Source: Aptenodytes patagonicus
Taxonomy: Eukaryota; Chordata; Aves; Sphenisciformes; Spheniscidae
Reading direction: 5' to 3'
DNA length: 64,000 nucleotides
Assembly: GCF_965638725.1 (NCBI RefSeq)
Contig: NC_134962.1
Coordinates: 2,859,501 to 2,923,500 of the forward strand
Shown here: positions 1-13,500 of the stretch, one piece after another
Layout: each line of letters begins with the position of its first letter
Numbering within the stretch: position 1 is the first letter of the stretch
Notes under the pieces: generated by a model
Databases searched by the model: none
What the model saw: the letters and a program-made list of their open reading frames with translations, nothing else
What the model was told of the DNA's origin: nothing
Program-made: the position numbers and the translations under genes

Positions 1-1290
1 AGTATATTGACAAATGGCTTAAAAGATTGTCTGGTTTCACTTAGGGGCTGGAAGGACCCCAGTGGATTATCAGTGCAAACATCTTGCTTGGACCACGTTC
101 CAGGAACGCTGTGCTCCAAGTAGTCCTATTACCTCTGCACCAGCGCTGGGGGAGCACATATCCCTTTATACCACGGAAAAAAAAAAATAAAGGCAGACAG
201 CAATAATGCAAAACCTAATATACAGCTGACACCAGATTTTCCAGGAAAGTCAGCTCCCACTTTAACTTCAACACAAATCAAAATGACTGGTTGTCTGGTG
301 GGGTTTTTTTTTGGGGGGTGGTGGTGGTTTTGTTCGTTTGGTTTTTTAAGACTTGGTTGGTGGCCAAAGGAGCTGCACTGAGGGACCTGCCCTAAGCAGG
401 AGTGCTGGAAATCATCCTGCTATATGCACAGCATTGCAGGCTGATCACAAGCAGGATACCCTGTGAACTGGAAAGCAAGAAGCCTCCCCAATTTCTTGTC
501 ATTACCTGGTATTCTATATTTAGTTCACTTTCTGGGTAGTCTGCATAGGAATACTCTCCATTGCCTGCAAATGCAGTCATCCTGGGAACAGCAGGGCCCA
601 GGGGGGCTGGATTTTGGTGACTTTCACTCATTTCTGTTCCCTCCCAGAGTCAAACTCAGATTATGACACATTTCCTTTTGGGCAGACACTGTTTAGGGTC
701 TCTCCTTTCCCCCCCACTGCCTCCCGTCACTCGGTCGGTAGCAGCCTATGTTTGGGACCTCTGCCTGGCTCCATGCCGAGGTGAAGCTGATTAATGAATT
801 TAAGCATTATTAGAGGGTGGGGGCTCAAAAAGCGCAATCATGGAAGTCTCACTTTTTCAAGAAAGAGCTGGGAAGAGCAACCAGTCCTGGCTGTGAGCAT
901 GGCTAAGCCAAAAGAGTAGCAGGAGCCTTAGACTTTCTTTACAAGGAAGCATACATCACTGTATTCATTTCCTTATTTTCTTGACAGAGTCAATGGCACA
1001 GCTTATTGGGCCATCTGGAAAGCACATTGTGTTCTTGGTAGAGTGCACAGACAATTCAGGGGAGCTCAGACGTACTCACTTGCTTGGTATCGAACTTCTT
1101 GCTGCTTACCAGCTTGTACCACCTGCCTCGCAGCTTGGCTGGGTGAATGGCTTGTTCCAAGGCTTGGTTTCATGATGGGCTGAACTCTCCCGCTGGCATT
1201 AAAAAGGAGCTGCAAGAGCTTAGACCCTCTCAAGATCAGGTAGAGCCAAATATTTCAACAACATCAAAATCCAAGACTTGTCCATTAGAA
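1..1290. other. Downstream flank of DEPTOR-like gene
   Basis: No recognisable gene. It holds a T/G-rich low-complexity patch at about 301-345 and an orphan open frame with a donor site at 506-631 on the minus strand. On mammalian synteny a COL20A1-type gene would be expected further left, but I see no collagen Gly-X-Y coding here. Confidence 0.6.
506..631 (-). other. Orphan exon-like open frame, 42 codons
   Basis: An ATG with G at -3 opens a frame of exactly 42 codons ending CAG|gtaatg, a plausible splice donor. The protein starts MSESHQNPAPLG and ends YPESELNIEYQ. A TGA lies a few codons upstream in frame. I do not recognise the family and see no acceptor-linked neighbour exon, so this may be chance or the first exon of the next gene to the left. 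Confidence 0.15.
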
Positions 1291-1294
1291 TGTA

Positions 1295-1300
1295 TTTATT
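1295..1300 (-). terminator. Poly(A) signal of the DEPTOR-like gene
   Basis: AATAAA on the minus strand, 130 bp after the stop codon and the first such hexamer downstream. It implies a very short 3' UTR unless later signals are also used. Confidence 0.65.
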
Positions 1301-1429
1301 TGAAAATATATGAAAATGCCTGGCTAACATTTCACAGTGAATGGTCAAGCTTGGTCCCTCCCCACAGTCCATCCTTGCTTAGTGGAGCGTCCTCCCTTTC
1401 CAAACAGCGGTGGGATGAGACTCCTTCGC

Positions 1430-1555
1430 TCATTCAATGGCTTCCATGACTTCCATCACGAGAGTTCGTGGGCCTGTCATGATGAGGCTGCTGATGGTCT
1501 GATAGTCCAGATGCAAAACATACATACCATTCACTGAGAAAACAAACTGGCACAC
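1430..1555 (-). CDS. DEPTOR-like: DEPTOR-like exon 9, second half of PDZ and stop
   Basis: 126 bp including TGA at 1432-1430. Acceptor ctccttgcag|GTG. It encodes VCQFVFSVNGMYVLHLDYQT and ends PRTLVMEVMEAIE. The end of the DEPTOR PDZ is conserved, but the last residues differ (human ends EELEC). Confidence 0.92.
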   Translation of the reverse strand: MCQFVFSVNGMYVLHLDYQTISSLIMTGPRTLVMEVMEAIE

Positions 1556-4500
1556 CTGCAAGGAGAGGAAGGGCAGGTTACCTTCAGCTCATGTCTTCGT
1601 GGCAACTTCTGCCCGTGACTGGCTAGAGCCAGAGGCTGCAATGCAAATAACTCGCTACAAAACCCTGCAAACCCTAAAGCGTTACCACTCCATAAGCTCC
1701 ACTAATAATCACTGTGCTACGATCACTATATCATAAAAAAGGGACCAAAGGGATTTAGACTGTGAGCTAACAGAGAAAAGACAGACTCATTTATGAAAAG
1801 TGGTTCATTTCACAGATGGAAATGAGGCACAATATTAACATCTACCAATTTGGTAGCAAATGAGATTAGGTAAGGAGAAATTAACTGGGCTCTTGAGTAA
1901 ATGAAACAAATTCATCCATCCCCTTCCAATCCTGCCTGAAGCAAACAAGGAGTCACACTCTGCCTCTGAAGAATCCCATTATTTCAAATACCCAAGTGAC
2001 TTTAGACTTATATCAGCTTGTAGAAATTACTCCCTCGCTGCTGGGGTTTTTATACGGAACTGTGAAACTCAACATTTCTTTCATTCACGCCTAAAACTCT
2101 ACACACAAAACCCGTACATGCCTGGGTCTAAAATGAGTTTCAAAACCTCAGTTCATTTCACCTGAGCTGGAAATACTGGAAATTACTTGATGAATCAAAT
2201 CAAGGCATCAGTCTAAGGTTATTAAGCTTTCATGTACATGGAAAATAGTTCCACGCAGAACTACATTGTTAATAGCAGAGAAACACAGAAGGCGTTACAT
2301 CTCAGGAGCTGTGAGAGCAGGTCACTCAGGATAAAGCTATACTCCTTCCCTGCTTCACTGGGGTTATGTACAGTTACTGGAGCTGAACTGGGAATTCTCT
2401 GCTTTGTTTTTAGCAGCTCAAACAGTTTTGACAGCTCCAAAGTCTACCACAGGGAGACAGCTTAGTTTTGACAGAGTTCTTTCAGCTTTAGCTGCCCACA
2501 GCCCCTGTGCTGCCCTGGCAAAAGGCAAATCCACCACCGCGCAGCCACACACAGTGCACTTTGCCTGGACTGATCTCCGCTGCAGGAGGTGGGATTGTCA
2601 CAGAGGATGTGTTCAGCCCAAAAAGCTCAAACAGGACATAAGTCCTGCCTCCTATTAAGTCACCACGAGTAAGAAGTACCTTCATCCCTGCAGCAGCAGC
2701 GGGTCCTCCTGGGTCCACTGCCTGGATGTGGCAAGGTCTTCCTCCTCGAACAACAAACCCCCAGCCCACCGCATCCCCCACAATCTACAAGCAGAACAAA
2801 AAGGGCTTTAAAAACCAAGGAATGGGCCAGATAGAGGAGATGCAACAGTTCCTAGTGAGATGGAAAGCTCTGCTCGTGATCCTAATCTGTCATGGGTGGG
2901 AGAGAGAGGGCTGTGCACCAAGTGAGATGCAGAACCACAGATTAATTGCTCTCTGCAAAGCTGCTTTCTGATTAATATTCCCTGCCAGCAAGTGCAGAAG
3001 AGTGAAGCACAGGCAGGATGAAGTTGAAGTGCAAGGCATGCACCAAAAGCATGTTGAGAACATTTCCAGAGCACGCACACGGTGCCTTTTCCTTGGCACA
3101 GGAGAGCATTTCCAGGGTGGAAGTAGCCACTCTTAATTTTTTCCCCACTCTGATCTCAGTCTGTCAGAGCAGTTTGCGGTAATACTGTGGCCATCTGATG
3201 TGACTAAAAGGGAAAAAGAATTCCCAAAGGACTTTGCACGTTATCCATATAAATAAATAACAGCAACTGCACAGCTAAGCAGAAGGAAATGAGCCATGAA
3301 AGGCCCAGGCTGGCAGAGTTGAAGGGCAGGGCAAGAGCGTTCAGGAGGAGAATGAACGGCACGTCCTCATACATGCCACACTAATCACCAGCTTTATTTT
3401 TCTTGCTCCTTCCCACCAATTTCTACAGCACAGTTAATTTGGGAACCTGATCCACAGCTCCTCTGTAACCCCACTTGTGTCAAACCAGTACGGCAAGACA
3501 GTCCTCACGCTTCCTAAACTGGCCACTGTGAGATTCCCCCTTTCAAAGGCGGGCAGGAAAGGGCTGAGAAGTTTTACACTAAAATAAACAAGCGTGATAG
3601 GATCCACAGGGCAGGAACTGTCTCGCAACGTTCACACCCAGCACCTACCAGCCTTGCCTTGACTGGTCATGCAGCTTTAGAAATAATTAGAAAAGCAAAA
3701 GCCCAAAGCTCAGGTTGTCTGCAGCATCTTGGAAATTTTGCAGTGTGTTTATTTTGTCCGTGAAAAAAGCCCATCATAAGAAAGGCAAGAGTGGCCCTTG
3801 GATGCTCCCCGTTCCGTGCTGCTCCACCAGGTGCTGATGGACCATATCAACATACCTGATCTGCAGCAGGAACCTGAAAGATGCATAAAGCTGTGCATAA
3901 AGGTGATAGCTGTGTGACAGAGGGTCTGTGTCAAAGTCTCAACTGTCACAAGACTTGACTGATTCTACAGTTTGTATGGAGTTTTTCTGTCCAGGAAACA
4001 TTCTCTTTCCTGATCTACCCCTTTAACACACATTAAACTAAAGCAGAGGCTGCGCACATTTCCACCCACAAGAATATCTGCAGACATTGACCCACTGAGA
4101 CTCACCAAGAAAGAGCCGTGATGATGTGACACACAACCAAAATTTCAACATACAGAGGTCAGCGCAGCAGACAGAAAGCTATCAAAGAGCAGTCAGAGAG
4201 CTCACTGCTGTGGGGTTAGCAATACCATTCGCTATGGTCACTTACAGTTAGCGTTTTCTTGATGTAGGGGGCCCCAGGGGACAGGAGCTCTTCATTGGTG
4301 ACGGGTCTCTCTAACACTAGAGCAGAAGGTGACAGATCCTATCAGAATCAAGGGTTTCATACAGTAAAGTGCACAACGAGGCAGCCTGGGGATTACCATG
4401 GGCTGGGGAACAGATGTTAGAACCAGCCGCGGTTACTGCACACAGAAACCTTTGCATTCCTCTCAATGTTTTTCAAAACACTTGCACAACTTGCACAAAT

Positions 4501-7500
4501 CAAGACTCAGAGGTGAGGCTGACCCTCTCCTCTTGTAAGTCCCCAAGCTGACAGCGGATGGGTTTGGACCTGAGGCTTGAGCTAGCCCATGCCCTGAAGG
4601 AATAGATGCATCCTGTGCAACGACAGGGCAATGCGGAAGCCCAGACCTGATTTAGGGTTGCACTCAGCCACAGGAGGGAATACCAAAGTAGGAGTAGTGC
4701 TGAAGTAGGGGTTGGAGTTTCCAGTGAGGGAAGTGATGCTGCTCCTTCGAACCGCTGAGACAATTTTGATCTCCTTGTTGGTCTGGACTGAAAGAGGGAG
4801 AAACAACAGTTACCCAAGGAAGGAACAGACTAGTTTAAAATAACAAACCTCCCCCACCAGCCTGACCCGTATCTGAAAGGTAAGCGTGCACTGAAGATGG
4901 CATGTGAGCTTAGAAAGAATAAAACTAGCTTCAAAGAAAAATCAAAAGCCGATGGTAAGTTGAGTTATTTTCCTGGGATGGGGAGCTGTGATAGAGACTG
5001 CCACTGCATCGTGACATCCACCACAAACCAGTGGGATGGGTGGTCACTTCATGGGATGCCTGGAGGAACACCCTCCACTCTGCTGGAGCAACACCCTCAG
5101 CTCTAGGATACTCTGGTAATGTAATCCTTGCTTTCACACCCCTCCACAAACACATCCACGGTTACCAGAGAGAAAGCTGGTGTTGCCTGGGTCTGGGTTG
5201 AGCTTGCGAAGACAGAAGGGACTGTCCGGGCTCTCGGAGAGCGCGCAAGAGGAGTTCTCGTTGAGTAACTCCGTGAGACGACGTCTCCGTCGAAAGTTGA
5301 TCCAGAATTGGTAGAGGATGTCACTGTCAAAGAAGTGATGCCTATTGGAAACTAGGAGAGAACAGGAGAGGAGGGAGAGGGTGAGGGGGTGTGAAAAATA
5401 TATAGCGAATATACTGAGGGACCCAGATGAATTGCTTTTAATGCCTCTGTGTTCTACTGCAGTTTTTCTGACTGTTTGAGAATGCTGCCTGCAGGGAAGG
5501 AGGAAGAGCAGGGCCACCTCCCCAAGAGATGTCATCTCCCAGGGGTGCACCACCAAGTCACAGCCCTCCACCTGCCCCTGTCCCAAGACACTCAGAGGAC
5601 TCCCTGCCTTCTGGATTGAAAGTTTAATTCCTGCAGATGGTTATGATCGCCAGCCAAGCGGAGCTGAACAATACATCCTCACAACCCAGCCCTCCAAACC
5701 CAGGGGTGGATCCCAGTCCTGCAGCCGGAGGCTTTGAAGAACTGAAGAGCAATAGCTCAGATTTCAACTCAAAGCCTTTATGGGTAGCGGAAGATTGCTC
5801 CAATTTCAAAGGTCACCAGCTCCAAACATAGAACTAAAAGGCCCCATTGCCATCTCCAAGTGGGCACTTGACCAGCACTTGTTGCATGACATGAATGGGG
5901 ATTTGTTCCTAGCACAGCCTTGACAACTACGCTTATCTCTTGCTTTCCATCCCAGCTCCAGCCGGAACCTCACTCACCATGCTGAATGATCCCATGCTCC
6001 AGCAGCGCCCGTCCCAGCTCCACCGCTTCCTTTCGGTTCTCCGCTTCTCCCTCCTGAACGAGCCAGTCAATCATCTCGCAGCCCAGGAAAGTCCTCTGGT
6101 ACTTCACAGAGTTCTCCTCTCTCACCTTCAGAATTGACTCTTCCACGCTTACCAGCCTGGCACAGAGGTGGGACAAGGCTCCCGTGATGCTGTATAGCCC
6201 TGCCGTCTGACGCGGGCTGCAGCCAGCCAAAGCAAGGCCAAGAGAAGCGAGCAAAACGTTACAGCCAAAACATTGCTGCCTGGGAGCAATGGGAAGGGAG
6301 GGAGAAATGCAGAGCTGCAGTCAGGCAGCTCTATAACTCCTCATCACAGCAGAGGAAGAAGCTTCAGCGGAATCAGTTCAGCTGCGACCTCAGCTCAAGA
6401 CCGAAGGGGAAAGCCAAGCAAGCAACTGAATGCACGGGACAAACGGCCGATAGTCCAAATTGATGGAGAAGGTGCGTTTCAGGAAACACATATTCAGTTT
6501 GCAGCATATGCGAGAGCTAAATCCAGTGCCTCCACGAGAGGGTGCAGCGGGCTCAGCCATGAGATGCGCTGGATGCTCTCCCCGGTCCCACGGCCACTGC
6601 TGCCAAGCAAAAGCAAAGCACAAGGGAGGCACGTCTGCCAGAGGGTCACGGAGACAGCCGAAATCGCCGCCCACCTGGCTGAAGGACTTCTCCCTCAGTG
6701 CCAGTTTGTGAATCTGATTGCCAGGGTTTGAGGATGGAGAAGATGTGAAGAAGCTGTTAAAGGTAATGGGTCCAGAGGGTGGTCTGTGGTTGAACCCAGT
6801 CTAACAAAATGACTCGTGAGGTGCCTGGGAAGATGGCTTGGATTTAGAAACAGAAACAATCAACACAAAGAAAACTGAACACTGGAGATGGAGGGAGTTT
6901 TCTTTACTGTCTGAGAATTAGATTTTCTATTACAAATTTTGCAGATAGGCTAAGCAAGATGCAGGGATCCAGGCCCATGAGGGCCCTGAAGATCCTATAC
7001 CCTGCTGATTCTGGTAGGACATAAGTCCTAATAGTGCTGGTGGAAGCAGCTCACCCAGGGAGGCCGGGGGAGTGCTGGGAATGGCCACTGGACGTGCCCG
7101 TCCCGGGAGCACTCAGACTGCAGACTGGACCCTAGCACTTCCCTGTACCAGACCCCAGAACCTGCACTTGGGTTGGAGCCCTTGAAAGCATCCACGAGTT
7201 CAGGGTACAGCTCCTGTCCCAGCCCCAAAGAGGCCGGTTGTCCTCTGGCTGCGACAGGGCTCAGGAAACAGCATTTCCCAACGCTACAGCACAGGGTACA
7301 GAGAAGGAAGAGAAAAGCCAGCTGTAGCTGTGGCTCCCAGCTGTAGAGCATCATCAGCAAGCACAGCCAGCACTCCCAACGCCCCTTGCTGAGAGTTATT
7401 TTGCAGGGAAAGGACTCACGTACTTCTCATAAAGACTCTGCCCTCTCATGAACACCTTCACGTCCTTATTGAGCGGGAAGGTCCCGTCATCCTTACGGAA

Positions 7501-10500
7501 GCGGTACAGCAGCTTGGCATCCTTGTAGTCCGAGTGCTCGTCGCAGACTGAAAGGAGTTCAGAGCAGGGATGTCAGTGCTGCAGGCGTCTGTCAGTCTGT
7601 AAGGGACAGACAGAGCTGCACGGAGCACAGATTCAGCAGGGTGTCATCTCCACGTTAAAAGCTATGGGGGCTGCGTGCGATGTCCTTCTCTACGCCCCTC
7701 GTACCATGGAGCAACCAGCATCTGAGCCTTCGGTCCCCAAACTAGGTGCTTACGAATGCCTGCAGCCCATGCTGGTGGGAGAGGTCAGGCCCGCTGAACA
7801 GACCTTGGGAAAGCTCGAGTTTGAGTCTACATTTGGATTCAGACACTAAAATGTTCATTAGAACAAACTGGGAAGTTTTTTGGTTTGTTTTTTTTTGTTG
7901 GTTTTTGGGGTTTTGGTTTTTTTTTTTTTTTAATTAAAAGTTGATGTTTTGGTTTAGACTATGAGAAGACAAACAGAATTGTCTCAATCAGCTTTTTTTA
8001 GAAAGCTACTGCCACATGTAAGTAAACTTGGAGGACGGGAGGAAAAAACCTACACTGCATCCAAAACCCCATAAAATCACCTCTGTCCCTGTCAAAAATA
8101 CTTGTAAGCTAAAATGTATAACGACACCAAGTTTTCAACACCATTTCGTGCCAGCCCTGCCCAATTCGTTTGCATGGCAAACTGATCTCAAGAGAAAAAA
8201 CACTTTTCTTCAAAGCTAGGTGCATACAACTGGAATAATCAAATCTGTATGAAAAGCCTCAGTTTCATCGCGGGGATGAGCACACAATCTGTAAATGCAT
8301 GGCTGTTAAGTGCATGCAACATTTAGCAGGTAAATATTTGGGATACAGCTGTGAGATAAGCTTGCCTGCAACAGATTCCTAGACTACGCATCAAAAAAAA
8401 AAAAAAGAAAGAGCCCCAAAATCACAGTCCAGCTCTTAAATCAGTCAGCCTGCCTTTCTTCAGGTCCACCCGTCTGAAGCAAGAAGGAGAAACTTCAGCA
8501 GTAAAAAAAAAAAAAAAAATTAAAAAAAAAAACCCACCACACCACACAGAGTAAAGAATATGCCCAGAAAACAAAGAAAATTAGTCAAAGGGGAAAAAAA
8601 AAAACCACAAAGATTTCCTCGCTAAAGTGACATAATCCACTAGAGTGGAATTCAACAGACGTAAGATATTTCTTGTGAAAATTTTAACACTTGTTCATTC
8701 ATCTGAGCGGACTGGCAAAACTTCGTTCCCCTTTTGGTGAGCAGCTCAACGCTAAAAACCGTCAGATTATCTGGAGTTCATCATTCCTCCTGAGCAGTTG
8801 TCTTGGTGTGAAATCAGGATGCTAAAGCCCATGACTCATCAAGCAAGAAGACCGGTCAAGAAAGTTGTTTTAAAAGATGAAAGTTTGCATCTTAACAACT
8901 CCAAGGAGCAACAATTCAGATGTCATTGCAACCGGGAACTGAACATAAAACCTTACAGGACTGTGCCCAAAGCATTTTTGCTATTTGCAGACCAATTCCA
9001 ACGTGTTTCCAGCATGTAATAGAATAACAGCTCAAACCACATCAGACCGTTAAGAGGCAGCACAGACAACGATCTTCGTGAGATAATTATCGTCTTCTGG
9101 ATCACAGCGGAGAAGAGGGCAAACAGTTTGGACAGCCAATTGCGAAGCACTCAGCACAGCGCTGCGGTTAGCAGGCAGCCCTGTTTCCACAGGACTAAGG
9201 AAAATTAATTGTCGTAAGGCAAGTTGGAAAGTCAACTTCTGTGTCCTGCCAGAAATTATCACAGAAGCAGGAGGGACGCGTCCGTGATAAGCAATCAAAA
9301 CAGCACCGGTACCCAGTACTGCACAGGTTTAATTAACTAATGGATTTCTTTGAAACTGTAAGCTGGAGAGATGGAAAAATAATCAGGTTTAAGTATTAAT
9401 GGTTAACTGAGAACTCACTGCTTCAGCTTTACGCTTTTGTGATAAAGCACAGCAGCAGTTTATTTTTATTCAAGGCAGCTTGATGTAAAGGGCATTAACC
9501 TCAAGCAAGTAGCAGATGGCAACAGAGAGTGTTTGCATTGCAGTGGTCCAAGGCAGCTATGTCTGGACCCTAGAGAAGAGGGGGGAAGAGAGGGCTGAAT
9601 TTGGTATGGTGGTCGCCTGCTTCTGCCTCCCCAGCTTCATCCTCTTGTGACAAACTGCCACCCAACTCCAGGTTACCATAGCTCATGTCCCGAAGGCTTG
9701 GAAGCAAGAGAGCTCAGCCAAGAGTCAGCAGCTCAGCCACAACCCTTCCCACCGAGAGCGGTGGTCTCCCAGGCCTGTTTGAAAATCCAGGACTTTTGTT
9801 CCTGATTGGGCCTGAAAAATCACACGGAGAGAAACTGCTCTTTGCTAATATGAAGCAGTTGTTTCCCATTGTTATATCAGGACCAAGGGCCAGACCGTGG
9901 GGATTGCTCTGCAGCTCAGGGACAGGCACAGACCACAGTACACGACCTGAGTTAATGCAAAACTGCTGAAAGCGCCAAATAATTTTTAAAAAGAACAAAG
10001 CCTGAATACTTGGCTTGAGCACCAAGCTGCTTTTTTTCCTCCCCTTCCTTTTTCTTTCTGTTTTTATTTTGTTTTACTTTTAACAGGTTCCACGGACAAG
10101 CCTTTGAAATGGCATCACACACTCAATTTCCAAGGGAGGCATTCCTACAGGATTGCTTCAGCTCCAGGTTTACAGGTACCAGATGACTTTTCGCTTTGAG
10201 TGGTGTTGACTCCACACCCTTACTTGTCCCACCCCAGCATGGATGGGGAAACTGAGGAACGCTGGGCTCTTACAGTAAAAAAAATGAACTTTCCTGCAGA
10301 TGTGAAGCATGTGCTATCATTCAGCTTCCACTTCTGCATGACACAAACATGAGCTAGACCAGCTTCTGTAAAAGTATCCACCACTGACTGCCCATGCAAT
10401 TGCTGTAGGGCAACATAGGTCAGGCATTACTGAACTTGCTTTCAAACAAGAGCCACTTCAGATGCTGTTTTACCAGTGCACAGCCCAAGTCCCTTTTCTG

Positions 10501-13500
10501 TGGGGCAGGGAACTGGCACATCCCCCAAAACAATGCAGCTTCACACAGATCCAACCCCATCCAGCCTCGTGCCTGCCCATCATCTCCCAGCTTCGCCAGG
10601 AGCCCTCACCCATAGGAGGGTCGTGAACAGGGACCTGACCATGCTTCTGTATCCTGGGCTGAGGGACACACGTGGTGACCAGATACACAGCCACCTCCCT
10701 GGGGAGGCTCAGCAGGTAGCAGAGAAACCCACGCACCGTGATGGATGATGTAATGGTCCATTAGCTTCTGCATGAGGCGGATGCCCGTCTCTCGGTCCGG
10801 TGCTTCTTTGTGGTCAATCAGCCAGTCTGTGAGCTCCTTCGCCACGAAGCAGTTTGGGTATGTTCGGAGGTGGTAACGTCTGTCCTTAATGAGCTTCCCA
10901 TCGTGGAGGCGAAGCCTAGAGAGAAAGACAGCCATTGTAGCATAGCTGGTGTTAACAGGGGAATTTGGGTCTAACAGCCCAGCGTCTGCCCAACCTGGAG
11001 AAACCGCTTATGATTTGGGACTTCTGGCAAGCACCCAGTGACTTATAAATTCAACCAAACCTCTCGGCTTTGCAAGACTGCATCGGTCAACCCTAAGGAG
11101 CCTCTCCACCATCCCCTTCTCTCCTCCTATCACTGCGCAGGTTATATAATTGCCTGCACCAGACTTAGTCTGAACCATACGTGTCTTTTTGTTCTAAACA
11201 AGCCTCTAGAAAATACACAGCAGCTAACCGAAGCTTGTGAAGAAGGGCCAAAACACAGAAAAAAAAAATAGTAGTACATATATTTGTCATCTTGGCATGA
11301 TTCTGTGTCTAGTTCTCCCTCCCCAAAACCATGAAAGCGGGAACGTAGCTACCCCCAAGGCCAAAGTCTTAGTCATAGCTCAGGGTGGGAGCAGGAATGG
11401 AAGCACTCGTTTCTTCTGCATGTGTCTAAGAGATGAGTGCCAGGTGGATCCCATACACTACCTACTAATCCATGTACCCACTAATCCACAGCAACAGTGA
11501 ACAACAGTCCTGACATTTTCTGGTTCAGATTGGGATAGACTGGGACAGAGTTTACCAAAACAACAACCGTCCTGTCCTGAAATGCCTGACATTATGGCTA
11601 GTCAGTGACTCCGACAGAAAGATATGTCTGGGTGAAGGTTACTCAGGTGAGTACGGCTTTGACTTTTCAAAGGACCTTAACAGCTGAGCAAGCCACAAGG
11701 CACAGAGATCTTATATGTTCAAGCCAAAGCCAACCCAACTTGGCAGGAGATCTGTCCAGGAGCCAAACTTTTGCCCTGTAGTCATGACTGTTCCCAAAAT
11801 ACTAACCCTGGAAAATGCCCAGTGCATGCAGCAGACTCAGAGGGGAGATATTAATTAAACATCTCCTCTGTAACTCCAGGATGTTTCTGGTTTCAAGTTA
11901 TTCATTTCAATTCACAGTTTTGCCCCAGGCCAGCATGTTTTGCAAAGGCATTAATCACTGCAGCCTTTCTTTAATTAATGCCTCAAGTTCTTTTGTTCTT
12001 TTTGAAGAAGTTACGTCCAACATGCTGTGTTGTACACAACAGTTTCAGGCACCATACGAGAAGTTTTAAATATCCTAAAAATCTATCAGATAATAATGGA
12101 TTATCCTATATTGTAGGATTTACAAATACTAGGGTCTCAAAAGTCTTAAGATAAAACCTTTTGTTGGATGAAGACTTAGTAATTGATTGTTGTAATTAAT
12201 CCTGAGGCTGCTACAAGCCAACATAATTCTTAACAGATATTTTCAGTCCTTCCTGGTAACTAAAATACTAAACCAAAGATTCATGCAGAACCAGCTCCTG
12301 GCCTTGCCTTTGACAGGCCTCCCTCAAATACTGAAGTCTATATTCAGTATTTTACTCTCTTTACCTGGAAGGCTCATTCCCACAAGTGACCAGCAGTCAT
12401 TCTGCATATGGATTTTACCTGAAGAGAACAGTCCACAGACAGCTGCCTGCTATTTTTAGAGTTTTTAGCTTTTTCATTCCTTTATTTCATGGTCCACTGT
12501 CAAAATGCAATCAGACACAGTCAGCAGCAACTGCAAACAGAGAGGCTCCCCACCCCAACATCCCTCTGCTATGGGAGAAGACAAGCAGTCATTTTTTTAT
12601 ATGCTTTCTTTCCTTTGTAATCAGCAAGTGGGATGCCACTTTAGAGGCATGTTTGGTAGAGATAAGAAATGTACCGAGAGTACTCTATTGCTATCAAGAG
12701 TCTTCAGGAGTCTGTAAAGACTAAATATACGCATACAAATAAATACCCACACACACACATCTTCATGCACAATAACACAGAGACCATAATCACACAAGCC
12801 CTGAAGAGAAACTGGTTGGGTGAATACTATTTCCCCTATAGGTCTTTTTTTATCACGTTTCGGGATACTGCAGAAAATGCACAAATCTTGGGGGGGGGGG
12901 GGGGAAGAAAAGAAAAAAGACTTTCAGCAAACACTAGTACTAAAACCTAGGATTAAAAAAAAAAAAAGTCAAAACTACACTTATTCTGAAACTATTATAT
13001 TGGGAACAATTGCCAGGATAGGAATTAAGTGGTATTTAAGCGCCTCTAGAGCAGCAGTGCTTAGACCTTCTTTTTTTTAAGTTTGTGACAAGTTTGCCCT
13101 CTTGCCCGCAGACCCAGGGCAGCAGAAGATGCACAGCTCGAGCGTCCTTGTGGTCTTTTCACTTTCCTCTTGTTTACTGTCTCCCATCAGCTACGAGGAG
13201 ACAAATTCTGTCCTTCAGACACAGAAGGACATAACACCAACTGCGTCTTCGAACAGCTCAGCTGACACCCTCTATAAACCAGTCCATGTACGATGTGGCA
13301 AAAACAAAGCCAGTGAAACCATGAGTGGTTTATAATCATGCTTCCAGATAAAAAAAATTAAGGAAGGATGTATAATGCAATATTATGAGTTTTCTAGATG
13401 CCAAAACCTACCCCATGTACATACTACTTTTTCAACGGGGGGAGAGGGGGGAAAGCAGAATAATACAAGGATAAAATGCTTGCTGGAACATGCGAATCGA

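Noticed and set aside
981..1175. Plus-strand 64-codon frame resembling a small protein
   Set aside because: No splice or promoter support and no family resemblance. It overlaps the 3' flank of the opposite-strand gene.
5134..5586. 150-codon minus-strand open frame
   Set aside because: Only 5166-5351 is an exon (DEPTOR-like exon 5). The rest reads through flanking introns.
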